NCBI GenBank assembly: GCA_021186555.1
Contig: JAJKFL010000006.1
Span: 41,832,705 to 41,896,704 of the forward strand
Direction of reading: 5' to 3'
Origin: Reticulitermes speratus
Lineage: Eukaryota > Arthropoda > Insecta > Blattodea > Rhinotermitidae
DNA length: 64,000 nt
Both the position numbers and the translations under genes were made by a program. Below, in pieces: positions 23,991-34,017 of this stretch (the first letter of the stretch is position 1; every line of letters starts with the position of its first letter). Under the pieces are notes generated by a model that made no database searches, was not told the origin of the DNA, and saw only the letters and a list, made by a program, of their open reading frames with translations.

Positions 23991-25219
23991 ACTACATAAT
24001 ACACAATACAAAATACACATTAAACCAATACACTACAATACCATTACAATTAACAATACACAATACAATACAGTACACATACACAATACACAATACACAA
24101 TACACATTACACAATACACAATACACAGTACATACACAATACACATTACCAATACACAATACACAATACACAGTAAAAGTACACAATACACAGTACACAC
24201 ACATTACACATTACACAGTACACAGTACACAACACACAATACACAATACACAATACACAGTACACAGTACACAACACACAATACACAATACACAATACAC
24301 AGTACACAGTACACAACACACAAAACACAATACACATTACACAGTACACAGTACACAACACACAATACACAATACACAATACACATACACAATACACAAT
24401 ACACAACACACAATACACATTACACAGTACAAAAGTACACAACACACACAATAAACAATACACAATACACAATACACCACAGTACACACACACAATACAC
24501 AATACACAGTACAAACACACAATACACAATACACATTACACAATACACAATACACAACACACTTTACACAACACACAATACACATTACAAGTACACAGTA
24601 CACAACACACAATACACAATACACAATACACAGTACACAACACACAATACACAATACACAGTACACAACACACAATACACAATACACAATACACAGTAAA
24701 CAGTACACAATACACAACACACAATACACAATACACAATACACAATACACAATACACAGTACACAATAAACAGTACACAATACACAGTACACAATACACA
24801 ATACACAGTACACAATAAACAGTACACAATACACAGTACACAATACACAGTACACAATAAACAGTACACAATACACAGTACACAATACACAATACACAGT
24901 ACACAATAAACAGTACACAATACACAATACACAGTACACAATACACAATACACAATACACAATGCACAGTACACAGTACACAATACACAATACACAATAC
25001 ACAATGCACAGTACACAGTACACAATACACAATACACAGTACACAATACACAATACACAGTACACAGTACACAATACACAATACACAGTACACAATAAAC
25101 AGTACACAATACACAATATGCAATACACAATACACAGTACACAGTACACAATACACAATACACAGTACACAATACACAATACACAGTGCACAATACACAA
25201 TAAACAATACACAATACAC
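23991..25219. repeat. 7-bp-period satellite (ACACAAT / ACACAGT)
   Basis: About 1.2 kb built from the 7-mers TACACAA and TACACAG, often alternating as 14-mers. The array is noisier at the left (23991-24240) and most regular at 24600-25210. One strand is almost pure A, C and T with few G. Because 7 is not a multiple of 3 and no stop arises, all minus frames stay open and give artificial 234-300 residue cysteine/valine/tyrosine repeats; the plus strand gives HNTQYTI repeats. These frames are not genes. Confidence 0.9.
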
Positions 25220-25507
25220 CACAGGACGGCCAACAACACAGCATAAGGACAGGATCAAATATGATAGCACAACTAATATACACAGCCAACTGTCAAACAA
25301 ATCTTAAATAATTTTTAATGTTTTATATTACTACTGTCTTCAATTAAAATGTTTTAAAGATTCATTTTAATAAAACAACAAAGAAGATAATCTAATCACT
25401 ACGAACAGGAAGATAAGTGATACTAAGTGATAGTGACTTACACTATGTATAAGTTGTGAAAGTAAATTTGATGCATTGAAGATTATGAAGATTATGAACT
25501 CTTCGAC
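25220..25507. other. No recognisable feature
   Basis: Short AT-rich spacer between the satellite and the first hammerhead of the cluster. Confidence 0.4.
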
Positions 25508-25555
25508 GACACCCCTGAAGATAGCACTATAAGTGTCGAAACATATCTAGGGACA
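25508..25555 (+). ncRNA. Hammerhead-like motif
   Basis: CTGAAGA (25515-25521), stem II GCACT/AGTGT with a 3-nt loop, GAAA (25538-25541). Stem III (ACATAT) has a mismatch and the GGG that pairs with the upstream CCC is displaced by two bases. Probably decayed. Confidence 0.45.
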
Positions 25556-25609
25556 AGAAAACACTAAAGTAGTGTAGTGTATTTGTTGGAATAAATAATT
25601 AATTAATAT

Positions 25610-25712
25610 AACTACATGTTTCGACCTGTTATCATATTCTTCCTTAACATGTTTTAAAGACCAATGTGAACCTAAGGGTGACCTGGGATAGGTCGAAACA
25701 TGTAGTTCTATG
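25610..25712. repeat. Inverted pair of degenerate hammerheads
   Basis: Left motif (minus, about 25612-25650) and right motif (plus, 25669-25709) both keep GGTCGAAACATGTAGTT; the right one has stem II GACCT/AGGTC and stem I AAC/GTT. The catalytic box is CTAAGGG in the right motif and unrecognisable in the left. Confidence 0.5.
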
Positions 25713-26070
25713 TAATAAATAGAATTTAGTTGTGTTTGGACAGATAATTAATTAATTTTTGATCATTATGAATAGGCCTAATATCTGGTTAAATTGTTTA
25801 GAAAATTGCCCCTATATTATTCTGAAACTCAAAAGAGAGGAATGATTTTTCTGGTTTTCGAGGCACTGAATGTGTATATAGATATATAGATGCCTATGCA
25901 CCAAGGTCACGGAGAAATTTGTGCTGTCTCCATCTTCAGTGCATGAATTGTTTACTGTGAATAGAAAAACACAAATTTTCTTTAGAAGAAGCATCGTCTT
26001 ATGATGAAAATACACAGAATAAAGGGGCGAAGGCCATCAATCACTACTGAGTTTTTATTATGTTATTATA
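25713..26070. other. Mostly unassigned
   Basis: A decayed CTGAAGATGGAGACA block (25925-25939, minus) is the only recognisable motif. Confidence 0.35.
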
Positions 26071-26078
26071 TAAGTTTA

Positions 26079-26121
26079 ACGCAACATGTTTCGGCTTAAG
26101 TACAAAAAGCCATCAGCAGGC
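26079..26121 (-). ncRNA. Near-complete hammerhead motif split by a SINE downstream
   Basis: Stem I CGC/GCG, box CTGCTGA (one change), a stem II closed by GGC/GCC, GAAA, stem III ACATGT and T as cleavage base (GTT type). SINE-I inserted at its upstream edge. A second copy of the 3' half occurs at 26643-26680. Confidence 0.5.
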
Positions 26122-26133
26122 GAAATTAGAGTA

Positions 26134-26435
26134 AAGCAATCCCATTACAGGCCTTGACAGGCCCTTAGGGATCAAGGAGGTTGAGGCTCCCAGATTTTTT
26201 AGACAATCGGCACATGAAGGTGGTAAGGTTGTCAGCCCTACGCACCGGCCGCCTTTACCTCCCAGGAAAGATTCCTGGTACTCATTTCTGTTAAGAGTCT
26301 GAGTCGACCCCAGGGCCATAGTGCGACCGGAACGATTATGTCAATGAAAAATTCCAATGACACCATCGGGAATCGAACCCGCGACGTTCTGGTTTGTAGC
26401 GCAGTGCCTCAGCCAACTGCTCCACCGCGTGCCCT
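26134..26435 (-). mobile_element. SINE-I, full length
   Basis: Complete minus-strand SINE. The tRNA-like head has A box TGGCTGAGGCA and B box GGGTTCGATTCCC; the body carries GGTCGCACTATGGCCCTGGG and ends CTGTAATGGGATTGCTT. A perfect 13-bp target-site duplication CGAAATTAGAGTA flanks it (26121-26133 and 26436-26448). This copy defines the family boundaries used for 19771, 36793 and 41060. Confidence 0.9.
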
Positions 26436-26783
26436 CGAAATTAGAGTACAACAGATAAAGTATCTTATAAATTACATTAAACTTTAGCCTTACAAGTGTG
26501 AATGTTTCATTTGATATTCTTGCATCGTTTTACTTAGGCCTACATGGCCTGACTGAAGAGACATCCCGTTGTGTTCAAGACACACAGAGTAAAGACGTAA
26601 AGGCACGCAATCACAACTACATTTTATGTTACATTATTATATAACTTTAATGCAACATGTTTCGGCTTAAGTACAAAAATATAAATTTCACACTGTTATC
26701 ACCGTGCAATTCTGTGAATCAAATTGAAATAAATAGACCGACAAATGCACTATTTAACAACTTTAATGTAATGTCCTTGTATC

Positions 26784-26824
26784 ACCCTACACGTGTTTCG
26801 GACTCAAAGTCCATCATCATGGGG
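26784..26824 (-). ncRNA. Hammerhead motif, first core base mutated
   Basis: Stem I CCC/GGG, stem II GGACT/AGTCC, GAAA and stem III ACACGTGT are intact; the box reads ATGATGA after a run of C. Left partner of 27624-27665. Confidence 0.55.
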
Positions 26825-27180
26825 TCTCAGTATTATTAGAAACTACTAAAACAATTATATAACACTCACACACTCCGTAACGTACAGATAGCACAAACAG
26901 CACCGCATCACAAACCCACACAACGTAAGAATACACAATCCACAAAAGCCAGTAGTTCCGTACCAATGGACTTCATATTCACATCTTACAATTTTAACAA
27001 AGTTTTAACCAAATATAGACATATCTATGTTTTATAATGTTATCCAGATAACTCTACCACAATAGTGGTATACGAGTGATGTACGTTTGTGTCAATATGA
27101 GCTTGTTTTAGTAGTTTAAGATAAAACACCAACAAATGCACAAATTATAAGGTGCAAATTTGCTCCCTATATCATGATTT

Positions 27181-27221
27181 ACCCTACGCGTTTCAGCTCC
27201 TCATGAGCCATCATCAGGGGT
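27181..27221 (-). ncRNA. Hammerhead ribozyme motif, complete core
   Basis: Stem I ACCC/GGGT, CTGATGA (27211-27217), stem II GCTC/GAGC, GAAA, stem III ACGCGT (3 bp, no loop), cleavage base A. It is the exact inverted partner of 27456-27496. Confidence 0.75.
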
Positions 27222-27455
27222 TATTTTCTCTATATAAAAGGTGCTTTACAAATGCTGCATCTGTGGATGGCACTTTTGATTATGCACTATTTTGGGCATA
27301 AGACACTTGTTCATAAGTTAAAAAACACACGAGTCATAAATCAAAGTTAAAATCATGGTTTGTTAACAAGTGTCTTATGCCCAAAATAGTGCATAATCAA
27401 AAGTGCCATCCACAGATGCAGCATTTGTAAAGCACCTTTTATAATAGAGAAAATA

Positions 27456-27496
27456 ACCCCTGATGATGGCTCATGAGGAGCTGAAACGCGTAGGGT
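27456..27496 (+). ncRNA. Hammerhead ribozyme motif, complete core
   Basis: Stem I ACCC (27456-27459) with GGGT (27493-27496); CTGATGA (27460-27466); stem II GCTC/GAGC plus a G-U pair; GAAA (27483-27486); stem III ACGCGT; cleavage base A27492. All conserved core bases are present. Confidence 0.75.
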
Positions 27497-27623
27497 AAAT
27501 CATGATATAGGGAGCAAATTTGCACCTTATAATCTGTGCATTTGTTGGTGTTTTATCTTAAATAATAAAATGCACGGTGAATTAAAACTTAAAATTGTTT
27601 TAGTAGGTTTTAATAATACTGAG

Positions 27624-27665
27624 ACCCCATGATGATGGACTTTGAGTCCGAAACACGTGTAGGGT
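27624..27665 (+). ncRNA. Hammerhead motif, first core base mutated
   Basis: Same as 26784-26824 in inverse orientation: intact stems II and III and GAAA, box ATGATGA. Both copies share the change, so it preceded formation of the inverted pair or was copied by conversion. Confidence 0.55.
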
Positions 27666-27770
27666 GATACAAGGACATTACATTAAAGTAGTTAAATAGA
27701 GCATTTGTCGGTCTTTTTATTTTAATTTCATACAAAAATATAATTTATATAATAATTTTTCCTTGGTACT

Positions 27771-27822
27771 GTAATTTAGCCTGATGATGTATTATTGTAC
27801 TCCAGCCGAAACTGTTGCATTA
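27771..27822 (+). ncRNA. Hammerhead-like motif, stem III defective
   Basis: CTGATGA (27781-27787) and GAAA (27808-27811) are intact; stem III reads ACTGT, apparently missing two bases relative to ACATGT. The 3' side resembles the 26079 motif (GTTGC). Confidence 0.45.
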
Positions 27823-27870
27823 CTCCCCACATGTGCCCTTAATAAAATACAATTCCTGACAAATATTAAC

Positions 27871-27934
27871 CTCCTACATATTTCGAGTTTATAACACCGC
27901 CTGACACGACACACTTCACACCTTCATCAGGACG
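27871..27934 (-). ncRNA. Hammerhead-like motif with long stem II region
   Basis: CTGATGA (27924-27930) and CGAAATATGTA are separated by about 38 nt, longer than in other copies, followed by GGAGGTTAATA. The 3' half matches the SINE-split motif at 29081. Stem I is weak. Confidence 0.4.
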
Positions 27935-28170
27935 AGATCACTTGGAATCATATAACATCCAGACAGATAATACAGAACTTACATAACCAACATTTATTGA
28001 AAAAAATATAACTAAATAAGTTATCCAACCATGGTACCAACAAAAAAACCTCACATTACATATTTTCAACAATACCAAAGGAAGTGAACAAGTTAAATTA
28101 AGTTATAAACCAACTGATGCACACTAAAACCACTTTTTAAGTAGCTTTATTATAAAATTGTTAAAATTGT

Positions 28171-28212
28171 ACCCCTACACGTGTTTCGATCCTAGGATCA
28201 TCGTCAGGGGGT
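28171..28212 (-). ncRNA. Hammerhead ribozyme motif, complete core
   Basis: Stem I ACCCC/GGGGT (5 bp), CTGACGA (28201-28207), stem II GATC-CTAG-GATC, GAAA, stem III ACACGTGT, cleavage base A. Every conserved position is present; position 7 is C, which the family tolerates. Confidence 0.8.
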
Positions 28213-28539
28213 TTTTTTGCTAAAAGCTACAGTCACTTCAACACATGATTTAAAATATTCTATCTGCACTTTGAAACATAAATTAAAATCTTGTAAAAAG
28301 ATTCGCTAAAAGTTGTAAAATTGTAAAAACACTGTAGATGGTAGATTGTGGAACTGCTGGCGTGTGGTATTAAGAGCTGTAAAATAATTTTAATTATTTA
28401 TTATAATATATTTTATAATTAATAATTATAATTTTACAACTTTTAGCGAATCTTTTTACAAGATTTTAACTTATGTTTCAAAGTGCAGATAGAATATTTT
28501 AAATCATGTGTTGAAGTGACTGTAGCTTTTAGCAAAAAA

Positions 28540-28581
28540 CCCCCCTGACGATGATCCTAGGATCGAAACACGTGTAGGGGT
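28540..28581 (+). ncRNA. Hammerhead ribozyme motif, complete core
   Basis: Stem I CCCC (28541-28544) with GGGG (28577-28580), CTGACGA (28545-28551), stem II GATC/GATC with CTAG loop, GAAA (28565-28568), stem III ACACGTGT, cleavage base A28576. Inverted partner of 28171-28212; one extra C upstream distinguishes it. Confidence 0.8.
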
Positions 28582-28727
28582 ACAATTTTAACAATTTTAT
28601 AATAAAGCTACTTAAAAAGTGGTTTTAGTGTGCATCAGTTGGTTTATAACTTAATTTAATATGACGAAGATGCACGGTGTCAACAGTGTGAAATTTAGAA
28701 GTGAACAAGTGAAAGCTTAAAAAACAG

Positions 28728-28775
28728 CAACCCCCTGATTATGGCCCATTTTGGACCGAAACATATGTAGGGTTT
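28728..28775 (+). ncRNA. Near-complete hammerhead motif
   Basis: Stem I with CCC/GGG (one bulged C) extended by AA/TT, box CTGATTA (G8 changed), stem II of 5 pairs with one mismatch, GAAA (28758-28761), stem III ACATATGT, cleavage base A. Confidence 0.5.
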
Positions 28776-29080
28776 AGTGATAAACGTATTTAGTTATACT
28801 TTTGCGCAATAAATGTTGGTTCTGTAAGTTCTATATTATCATAATGTTGAACGGTATATACAATGTCAAGTTAATCCAGACAGATGTCTGTATGCACACT
28901 GCACACAGAACATAAACAGCTACAAACTTATATCTGGAACGGTTCACTTTTAATAATAAAATTGTAATTTTATGCTTAACAAATTTATGTATTGCAGAAT
29001 TTTATATTTAAATCGTACCAATTAGGGTGATACAATACCTAGATTATCGTGTTGGGCTAGTATTATTTTGTTCTAAATAA

Positions 29081-29121
29081 CTCACTGATGATGGCACCCC
29101 GGTGCCGAAATAAGTAGGAGG
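29081..29121 (+). ncRNA. Hammerhead motif interrupted by SINE-III
   Basis: CTGATGA (29085-29091), stem II GGCACC/GGTGCC, GAAA (29107-29110), then ATAAGTAGGAGG. Stem I is CTC/GAG with one mismatch next to the core. The SINE at 29122-29396 entered right at the 3' stem I side; the continuation GTCGGAGGTTAATA resumes at 29401. Confidence 0.55.
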
Positions 29122-29396
29122 GTTTTTTTTTGTAAAGGGTCCCGCAGAAGATGCTACGGACGCACCGCAGCCTTGAGCATTATTGTGCAACCCTGTGATG
29201 AAGATGATTAGTTTTTCTTTCCGTGTAATGGAGCGCCGGTGGAATGAAATTAACAGGGAAAAAATCGAAGTACTAGGGGAAAAACCTGTCCCAGTGCCAC
29301 TTTGTCCACCACAAATCGCACATGGACTGACCCGGGATCGTACCCGAGCCTTCGCGGTAAAGGCCGGCTACTAACCGCCTGAGTCCATGGCACGGC
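29122..29396 (-). mobile_element. SINE-III, full length, in a hammerhead
   Basis: Minus-strand SINE-III with poly(T) at the left (poly(A) tail), body blocks AAGTGGCACTGGGACAGG and B box GGGTACGATCCCGGG, head ending GCCATGGACTCAGGCGG. The 12-bp duplication ATAAGTAGGAGG / ATAAGTCGGAGG (one mismatch) flanks it at 29110-29121 and 29397-29408. Confidence 0.85.
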
Positions 29397-29409
29397 ATAA
29401 GTCGGAGGT

Positions 29410-30545
29410 TAATACTTGTGACGAATTATATTTTGTTAAGTGAATATTTTGGTTGATAAATGTTGCATTAAGGTTTTGTAACATAATATCAATCTTAATT
29501 TTGATTGAGGGACTTTACGCTTTACTGTGTGCAAAAATTTTTTCGACTCACATGTCGTCACATCCAGAAGGCCATAACGTTGAAACCAAACGTTCCGTGA
29601 GCAATATGCACAGTTACGGAATGCTGAAAACGTGACAACGTTTTTGTCACGAATAGCTGAACTGATAAAGCGACTGTTCAAAATGGCCGCAATTTAGAGT
29701 AGATACAGTCATTCGACAGTGAGGATTTGCGAGTCCTCCATATCGACGGACAGAATTCGGGACCCACGTCCGTAACAACACGCCAACGTCTGGCGCCCAA
29801 GATGGCGCCTTAAAGACGCCGCTCCGCCCCCGTGTAGTGCATCCAATGAGCACCTGTCAGATAGGGCGCATCCATTGGCCACACGGTACTGGGGGCAGAG
29901 AACCACCTCCAATGAGAAGCTAACAGGTGAACAGACAAAGGAAGGAAGAAAGAAAGAAATGAAATAAAGACAAGCAGAAAACAGACAAAGAAACTAAAAA
30001 ACTGTAATTTCAAAATATTTTTACAAATGGCTGAGACATAAATCGATATTGGTTGTTGTTATTATAATTGTCATTATTGTTGTTGTTAGTCATTGTTGTA
30101 ATTTCTGTTACTGTTTTTGGTGTCTGCACAGAAAATGACACGTTGTGTGTTAAAAGATGTCTCTTCAGAAAATCAATTAATTATATCTACAACACATTTA
30201 TGAAGAGCCGGCTAATTCAGTTGACGTATTAACTACGTCACAGGCTGCAACATCGATATATTTAACGTAGATATATAAACATAACTTCTTTAAGGGAATA
30301 AAGAAACAGGTCCTAATAACAGAATTAATATTTAGATAGGAATACGCGTAACATTGCGACCGGTAAGAAAAGTGTGACCAGGCCCGTGACAGGACCATGA
30401 ACACAGTGGTTGCAGCGGCTTGCATTCTGGGTGCCTGTACGTACATACATAAGGCTGTATTATATATAACTGTCTATATACTGTATTATGCATGTATATG
30501 CATAAAAAGCACCTTTGTCAAGACCACAGAATAAACACTCTAATT
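29410..30545. other. No recognised gene; one GC-rich patch
   Basis: 29700-29930 is GC-rich with GCGCC-type palindromes (TGGCGCCC, ATGGCGCC) and short open frames on the minus strand, but no recognisable domain. It could be a decayed exon or part of an unrecognised DNA transposon. Confidence 0.3.
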
Positions 30546-30560
30546 ATATAATGCGCTCTA

Positions 30561-30823
30561 ATTTTTTTTTTCAATGGCTCGACAGCCCCTTGGGGGCCTA
30601 GACCGCCTCATTTTTCGACATCACGATCACACATTTGAGACACACCACACTCGGTAGGACTCCTCTGGACGAGTGACCAGCACGTCGCAGAGACCTCTAC
30701 CTGACAACAGACAACACTCACAAGAGACAGACATACATGCCCCCGGCGAGATTCGAAACAGCAGTCCCAGTAAGCGAGCGGCCGTAGACCCACGCCTTAG
30801 ACCGCACGGCCACTGAGTTCGGC
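30561..30823 (-). mobile_element. SINE-II, full length
   Basis: Minus-strand copy with poly(T) then TGGCTCGACAGCCCCTTGGG, type B body and a tRNA-like head. The B box is damaged (GTTTCGAATCTC). The 11-bp duplication AATGCGCTCTA flanks it (30550-30560 and 30824-30834). Confidence 0.85.
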
Positions 30824-30835
30824 AATGCGCTCTAT

Positions 30836-31478
30836 AACACTACATATACACACATTTTTGAAAATAAGCTGTTTCCAACCACGGCGGTTCAGCAGGGGCA
30901 GGTTAGGGTGTCGCAAATTTTTTAGCGGGCTCATCGGCATGTTTGTCTTTGATATTTCGCAGATTTTTTGTAGGTGCATCCAGATTTTTGGTGGGTTCAT
31001 TGCACCTCCCCACTCCGGCTACGGGCCTGAGTGTGCCCCAGTTGCTGATGTGGCATGACAATCTAAGAAAACTCCGGGACGCAAAGACCCTAAAATGCCT
31101 CAGTGTTATATTACAGGCATATTTACTATCTTCTATAATTCTCCCCTTGCGAGTTTTATGTCGTGCTCATTTTTCGAAATTTAGTAATACTAACGCTTTA
31201 GATGAAGAAGTTATGTAGCTTCCTATTAGGCTCGTGTAATTTTATTTTATTCTTTTTGGGGAGGGGGCCTGCTTCAGTCAGCATTGTGACTGGGCTAGTG
31301 ACAGAAGGACAGGAAGAAGGTGGCTCCGTTTCCGGTAGGGCCAGAGATTTGTCACTTCTGTCTAACATCCAGCCATTTTGGAGACCACCCAGCCTCATCA
31401 CCAATGACACAGTGAGTGTTAGCTTGTGTGCCAAGGCTGTACACAAGCTGAACTCTTAACTCGCACCTAGTGCTAAAG
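30836..31478. other. No recognisable feature
   Basis: Short frames without recognisable domain; no repeat boundary seen. Confidence 0.35.
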
Positions 31479-31482
31479 TTAA

Positions 31483-32022
31483 AGCCGGGATTAGACGGCG
31501 CGTAGCTCGGCTCGTTTTACGTCATAACTGACGTCATTGACAAGGAATCGTATTCAAACGCGCCGTGTAACCGGCCTGGCGCGGCGCGGCCTGTGATTGG
31601 TGGAGCGAGGCTCGTTGGATCGCCTCAGAAGCGGTTTTTTAACGATCCTCAAAGGACTCGGCGCGGGCAGCTTTAGCGGCTACACGGCGCTTGCAGTCTA
31701 CGCGCCAAGCCAGTCTCGTCCAACCTGTATACACTTAGGTCTGGTCTTTGTTTTCTGCTGTCGGGGTGCGCGAAGAGTGAAACTTTCTGTCCCACAATTG
31801 GTATTGGCTAGAATGGAGTGGTCAAACGAGGACATTTTTAAGTTCATAGAACAACACAACTTATTTCACAAGCCGAGCCGAACCTACCCGAGCAAGGCCG
31901 CTGGTCCCCATTTGCCGAGCTGCGCCGCGTCGTGTAGCCAGATTGTCTTTTCTGTTCCGATCTGTTGGCCGAGCAAGTGACGTCACGTCACTGGACGAGC
32001 CACGCGCCATCTAATCCCGGCT
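31483..32022 (+). mobile_element. Harbinger-like remnant with MADF start
   Basis: A 540-bp GC-rich element flanked by TAA (31480-31482 and 32023-32025). Its ends are inverted repeats: AGCCGGGATTAGACGGCGCG on the left and the reverse complement of AGCCGGGATTAGATGGCGCG on the right, extending about 27 bp. At about 31813 the plus strand encodes MEWSNEDIFKFIEQH, which resembles the opening of a MADF/Myb-like domain, the accessory protein of PIF/Harbinger transposons. The frame then runs directly into the right terminal repeat, so almost all coding sequence is deleted. A 3-bp duplication fits Harbinger; TTAA on one side would also make piggyBac worth excluding. Confidence 0.55.
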
Positions 32023-32025
32023 TAA

Positions 32026-32630
32026 GAATGCATAACGCTGCATCTGCACACTTCCATGCTTCGTCACTGAGTGACGCTTAGTCAAGCACAGTAAGGACTT
32101 TACCATTTCTACCTATGCACTGTTCTCAGAGAGCCCAAATCTAAGCAAATTATTCACTGTCATGTTCTGCTTCTTTATGAACTATTAATATTTATGCCGT
32201 TCTGTCAGTCAGGGGGGCATCTTGGGGGGGGGCTACCGGGCTGCAGCCCCCCCCCCCTAAAATTGAAATTTAAAAAACAGATTTTGTGGACAAGATATCA
32301 AGTGTCCTACGTAATTTGCCCTTCAGACGAAATCAGCCAATGAAAAAGGCTGACGACTAGCACATTAGAGATTCGAAAAATAAAATAAAAAAACTTATGG
32401 GGTCTTAAATGAAATTTTAAAAAACCAAGAAGATTAGACCTTCAGTCATGGGACATGTAGTTATATTTGTGAGTATATAAATGCAGTTGCAGACAGTGTT
32501 ATGTTACAGTTATACTAGTACTTACGATATGATTTTTATAACATAATTTTAAATTATCAAACATAAATTATAACAGTCTCAAGGTCAGCCCCTCCCCTCG
32601 CAAAGAAAAGTTCTCGGTGCACACTTGCTG
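32026..32630. other. No gene; G/C homopolymer hairpin
   Basis: At 32211-32264 a run of eight or nine G is followed by GCTACCGGGCTGCAGC and a run of about twelve C, able to fold as a strong hairpin. Otherwise unassigned. Confidence 0.45.
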
Positions 32631-32632
32631 CC

Positions 32633-32905
32633 AGTAAAGGTAAAGGTTGTCTCTTTAAGTGGGACGCTGGCACAGAGGGGAGGTAGACGTACAGCTCTAC
32701 CTTCAGTCCACAGCGACGCTAAAAAAGACGTGCTTATTCAGAACGACGCCACAGCCGTTTTACCCCCGAAAGGGACACTGTATCCATGTACAGGAGGCTG
32801 GGTGAACTTCGGGGGCTGTCTGGACGGGTAGGGAAAATTTTGCCTCCACCGAGATTCGATCCTTGGACCGTCCAGCCCGACTACACTGTCTCGGCCCTCC
32901 AGTCT
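32633..32905 (-). mobile_element. SINE-IV, full length but diverged
   Basis: Blocks CCGTTTTACCCCCGAAAGGG, GTACAGGAGGCTGGGTGA and GCCTCCACCGAGATTCGATC (B box region) in the family order, then a head with GGCCGAGACAGTGTAGTCGG. More diverged than the copy at 45868. Confidence 0.65.
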
Positions 32906-33027
32906 GCCAGTATATAAATACGATCAGAAAGATTGATTTTACACACACATAAAATTGTCTCCAGGGCGTATAATTGTCTGGGTTTACGCAAGCTTTATGT
33001 CTGAAAGGTATAAATGTAAAAGACAGG

Positions 33028-33535
33028 GAATGTATGTATAAACGTAATATTGAGGCGCGTTCGCGTAACCATTTTTGTTGTTCAAAAGCAATAAGTAGTA
33101 GTACAGATTCTGACTGTGTGTCTGTAGCCTTAGTTATACAGCATGCAAAGCGCATGCGCCGTATTATATTGTCATATGTGACTTGTCTGGCTCTACCATA
33201 TTTTTTCACATTATCTCATAAACGGCACGATTTTCGGAAAAAGTTATTGAACATAAAATGTGTGTTTTGATTTTCTCTACAACTTTTGTCCGAAACATTT
33301 CTCATTCTAAGAATAATTCAGCGAGATATTATAATAAATGTACATAGGTCTTCGTGTAAAGTACCCGTTATTCTTGTCAGAATTTAACGAAACTTGAATA
33401 TTCTCGATAGATTTTGGAAAATAATCATATGTTAAATTTCATAAAAATTCGTCCATTGGGAGCCGAATTTTTCCACGCGGACAGACAGATATGACATACT
33501 TCCTTTTAACAATTTTGTGAAATGGGCCTAAAAAT
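33028..33535 (+). repeat. 500-bp dispersed repeat D, copy 2
   Basis: Same order of blocks as 9475-9990, including CAGCATGCAAAGCGCATG, CTCATAAACGGCACGATT and TAAATGTACATAGGTCTTC. A 3' tail ATTTTGTGAAATGGGCCTAA parallels TTTTGCGAACACACCTAA of copy 1. Confidence 0.65.
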
Positions 33536-34015
33536 TGTCCCTGTACACGTTATAAAGACATATATGGCAATAGGAGGTACAGCTCCACTCATTTAAAAGT
33601 GGGGACTAGACTGAGGTGATTTAGCCTCAAGCCCAGACCACTTTACAGGCAGGGATATGCCCCTGGTACCTACTGAAGTGTCTACATTTCCATCAGGTAA
33701 CTTCTCAGAATTGTTGTTCCCTGGAAGTTATGTACTCGTATGTACATGATGGCAAGAATGGGTACCTGATATTTCACACGCTTGCATTTTAGTTTCCTCT
33801 CATCAGCAATACCAGCTGTTTACCCCATTTAACGCAGAATCACATAATATGGGGAGTTGAAAAATATGACATACAGCTTTTTTAAAGGTGGGTTTTTTAG
33901 AATAGAAAACAGGAAAATGCTGGCCGAGCAAAACCTATGTTTAAATTATCACGCGACTGTGAAAAATGATTATTACAAACCACAGGTACAGATATCCCTA
34001 CACTCCATACCAATA
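33536..34015. other. No recognisable feature
   Basis: Unassigned. Confidence 0.35.
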
Positions 34016-34017
34016 TA

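Larger units (their letters stand above)
26723..27735. repeat. Nested double hairpin of hammerhead elements
   Basis: Outer arms (about 26723-26860 and 27600-27735) are near-identical reverse complements. Their hammerheads share stem II GGACT/AGTCC and stem III ACACGTGT but read ATGATGA in place of CTGATGA. Inside the outer loop lies a second, independent hairpin with arms at about 27118-27319 and 27361-27561 (about 200 bp each, spacer about 42 bp). Both arm sets end outward in the CAACAAATGCAC / GCATTTGTTGG border. One element inside the loop of another, both in inverted form, is the simplest reading. Confidence 0.8.
28092..28658. repeat. Long hairpin, about 229-bp arms, two hammerheads
   Basis: Arms 28092-28322 and 28431-28658 are almost perfect reverse complements, separated by a 108-bp AT-rich spacer. 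Each arm has one intact-looking hammerhead about 45 bp from its outer GCATCAGTTGG border. TGCACGGTG follows the right arm (28671-28679). The near identity of the arms suggests recent formation or conversion. Confidence 0.85.

Noticed and set aside
24146..25300. Long minus-strand open frames (127-300 codons) rich in Tyr, Cys, Val and Leu
   Set aside because: They are translations of a 7-bp satellite; several overlapping frames are open at once and the peptide simply cycles every 7 residues.
29565..29610. Hammerhead at CCAGAAGGCCATAACGTTGAAACC
   Set aside because: Box differs at several core positions and the flanks do not pair.
32211..32264. G-quadruplex regulatory element
   Set aside because: A single G run opposite a C run folds more simply as a hairpin; the four G tracts needed are not clearly present.
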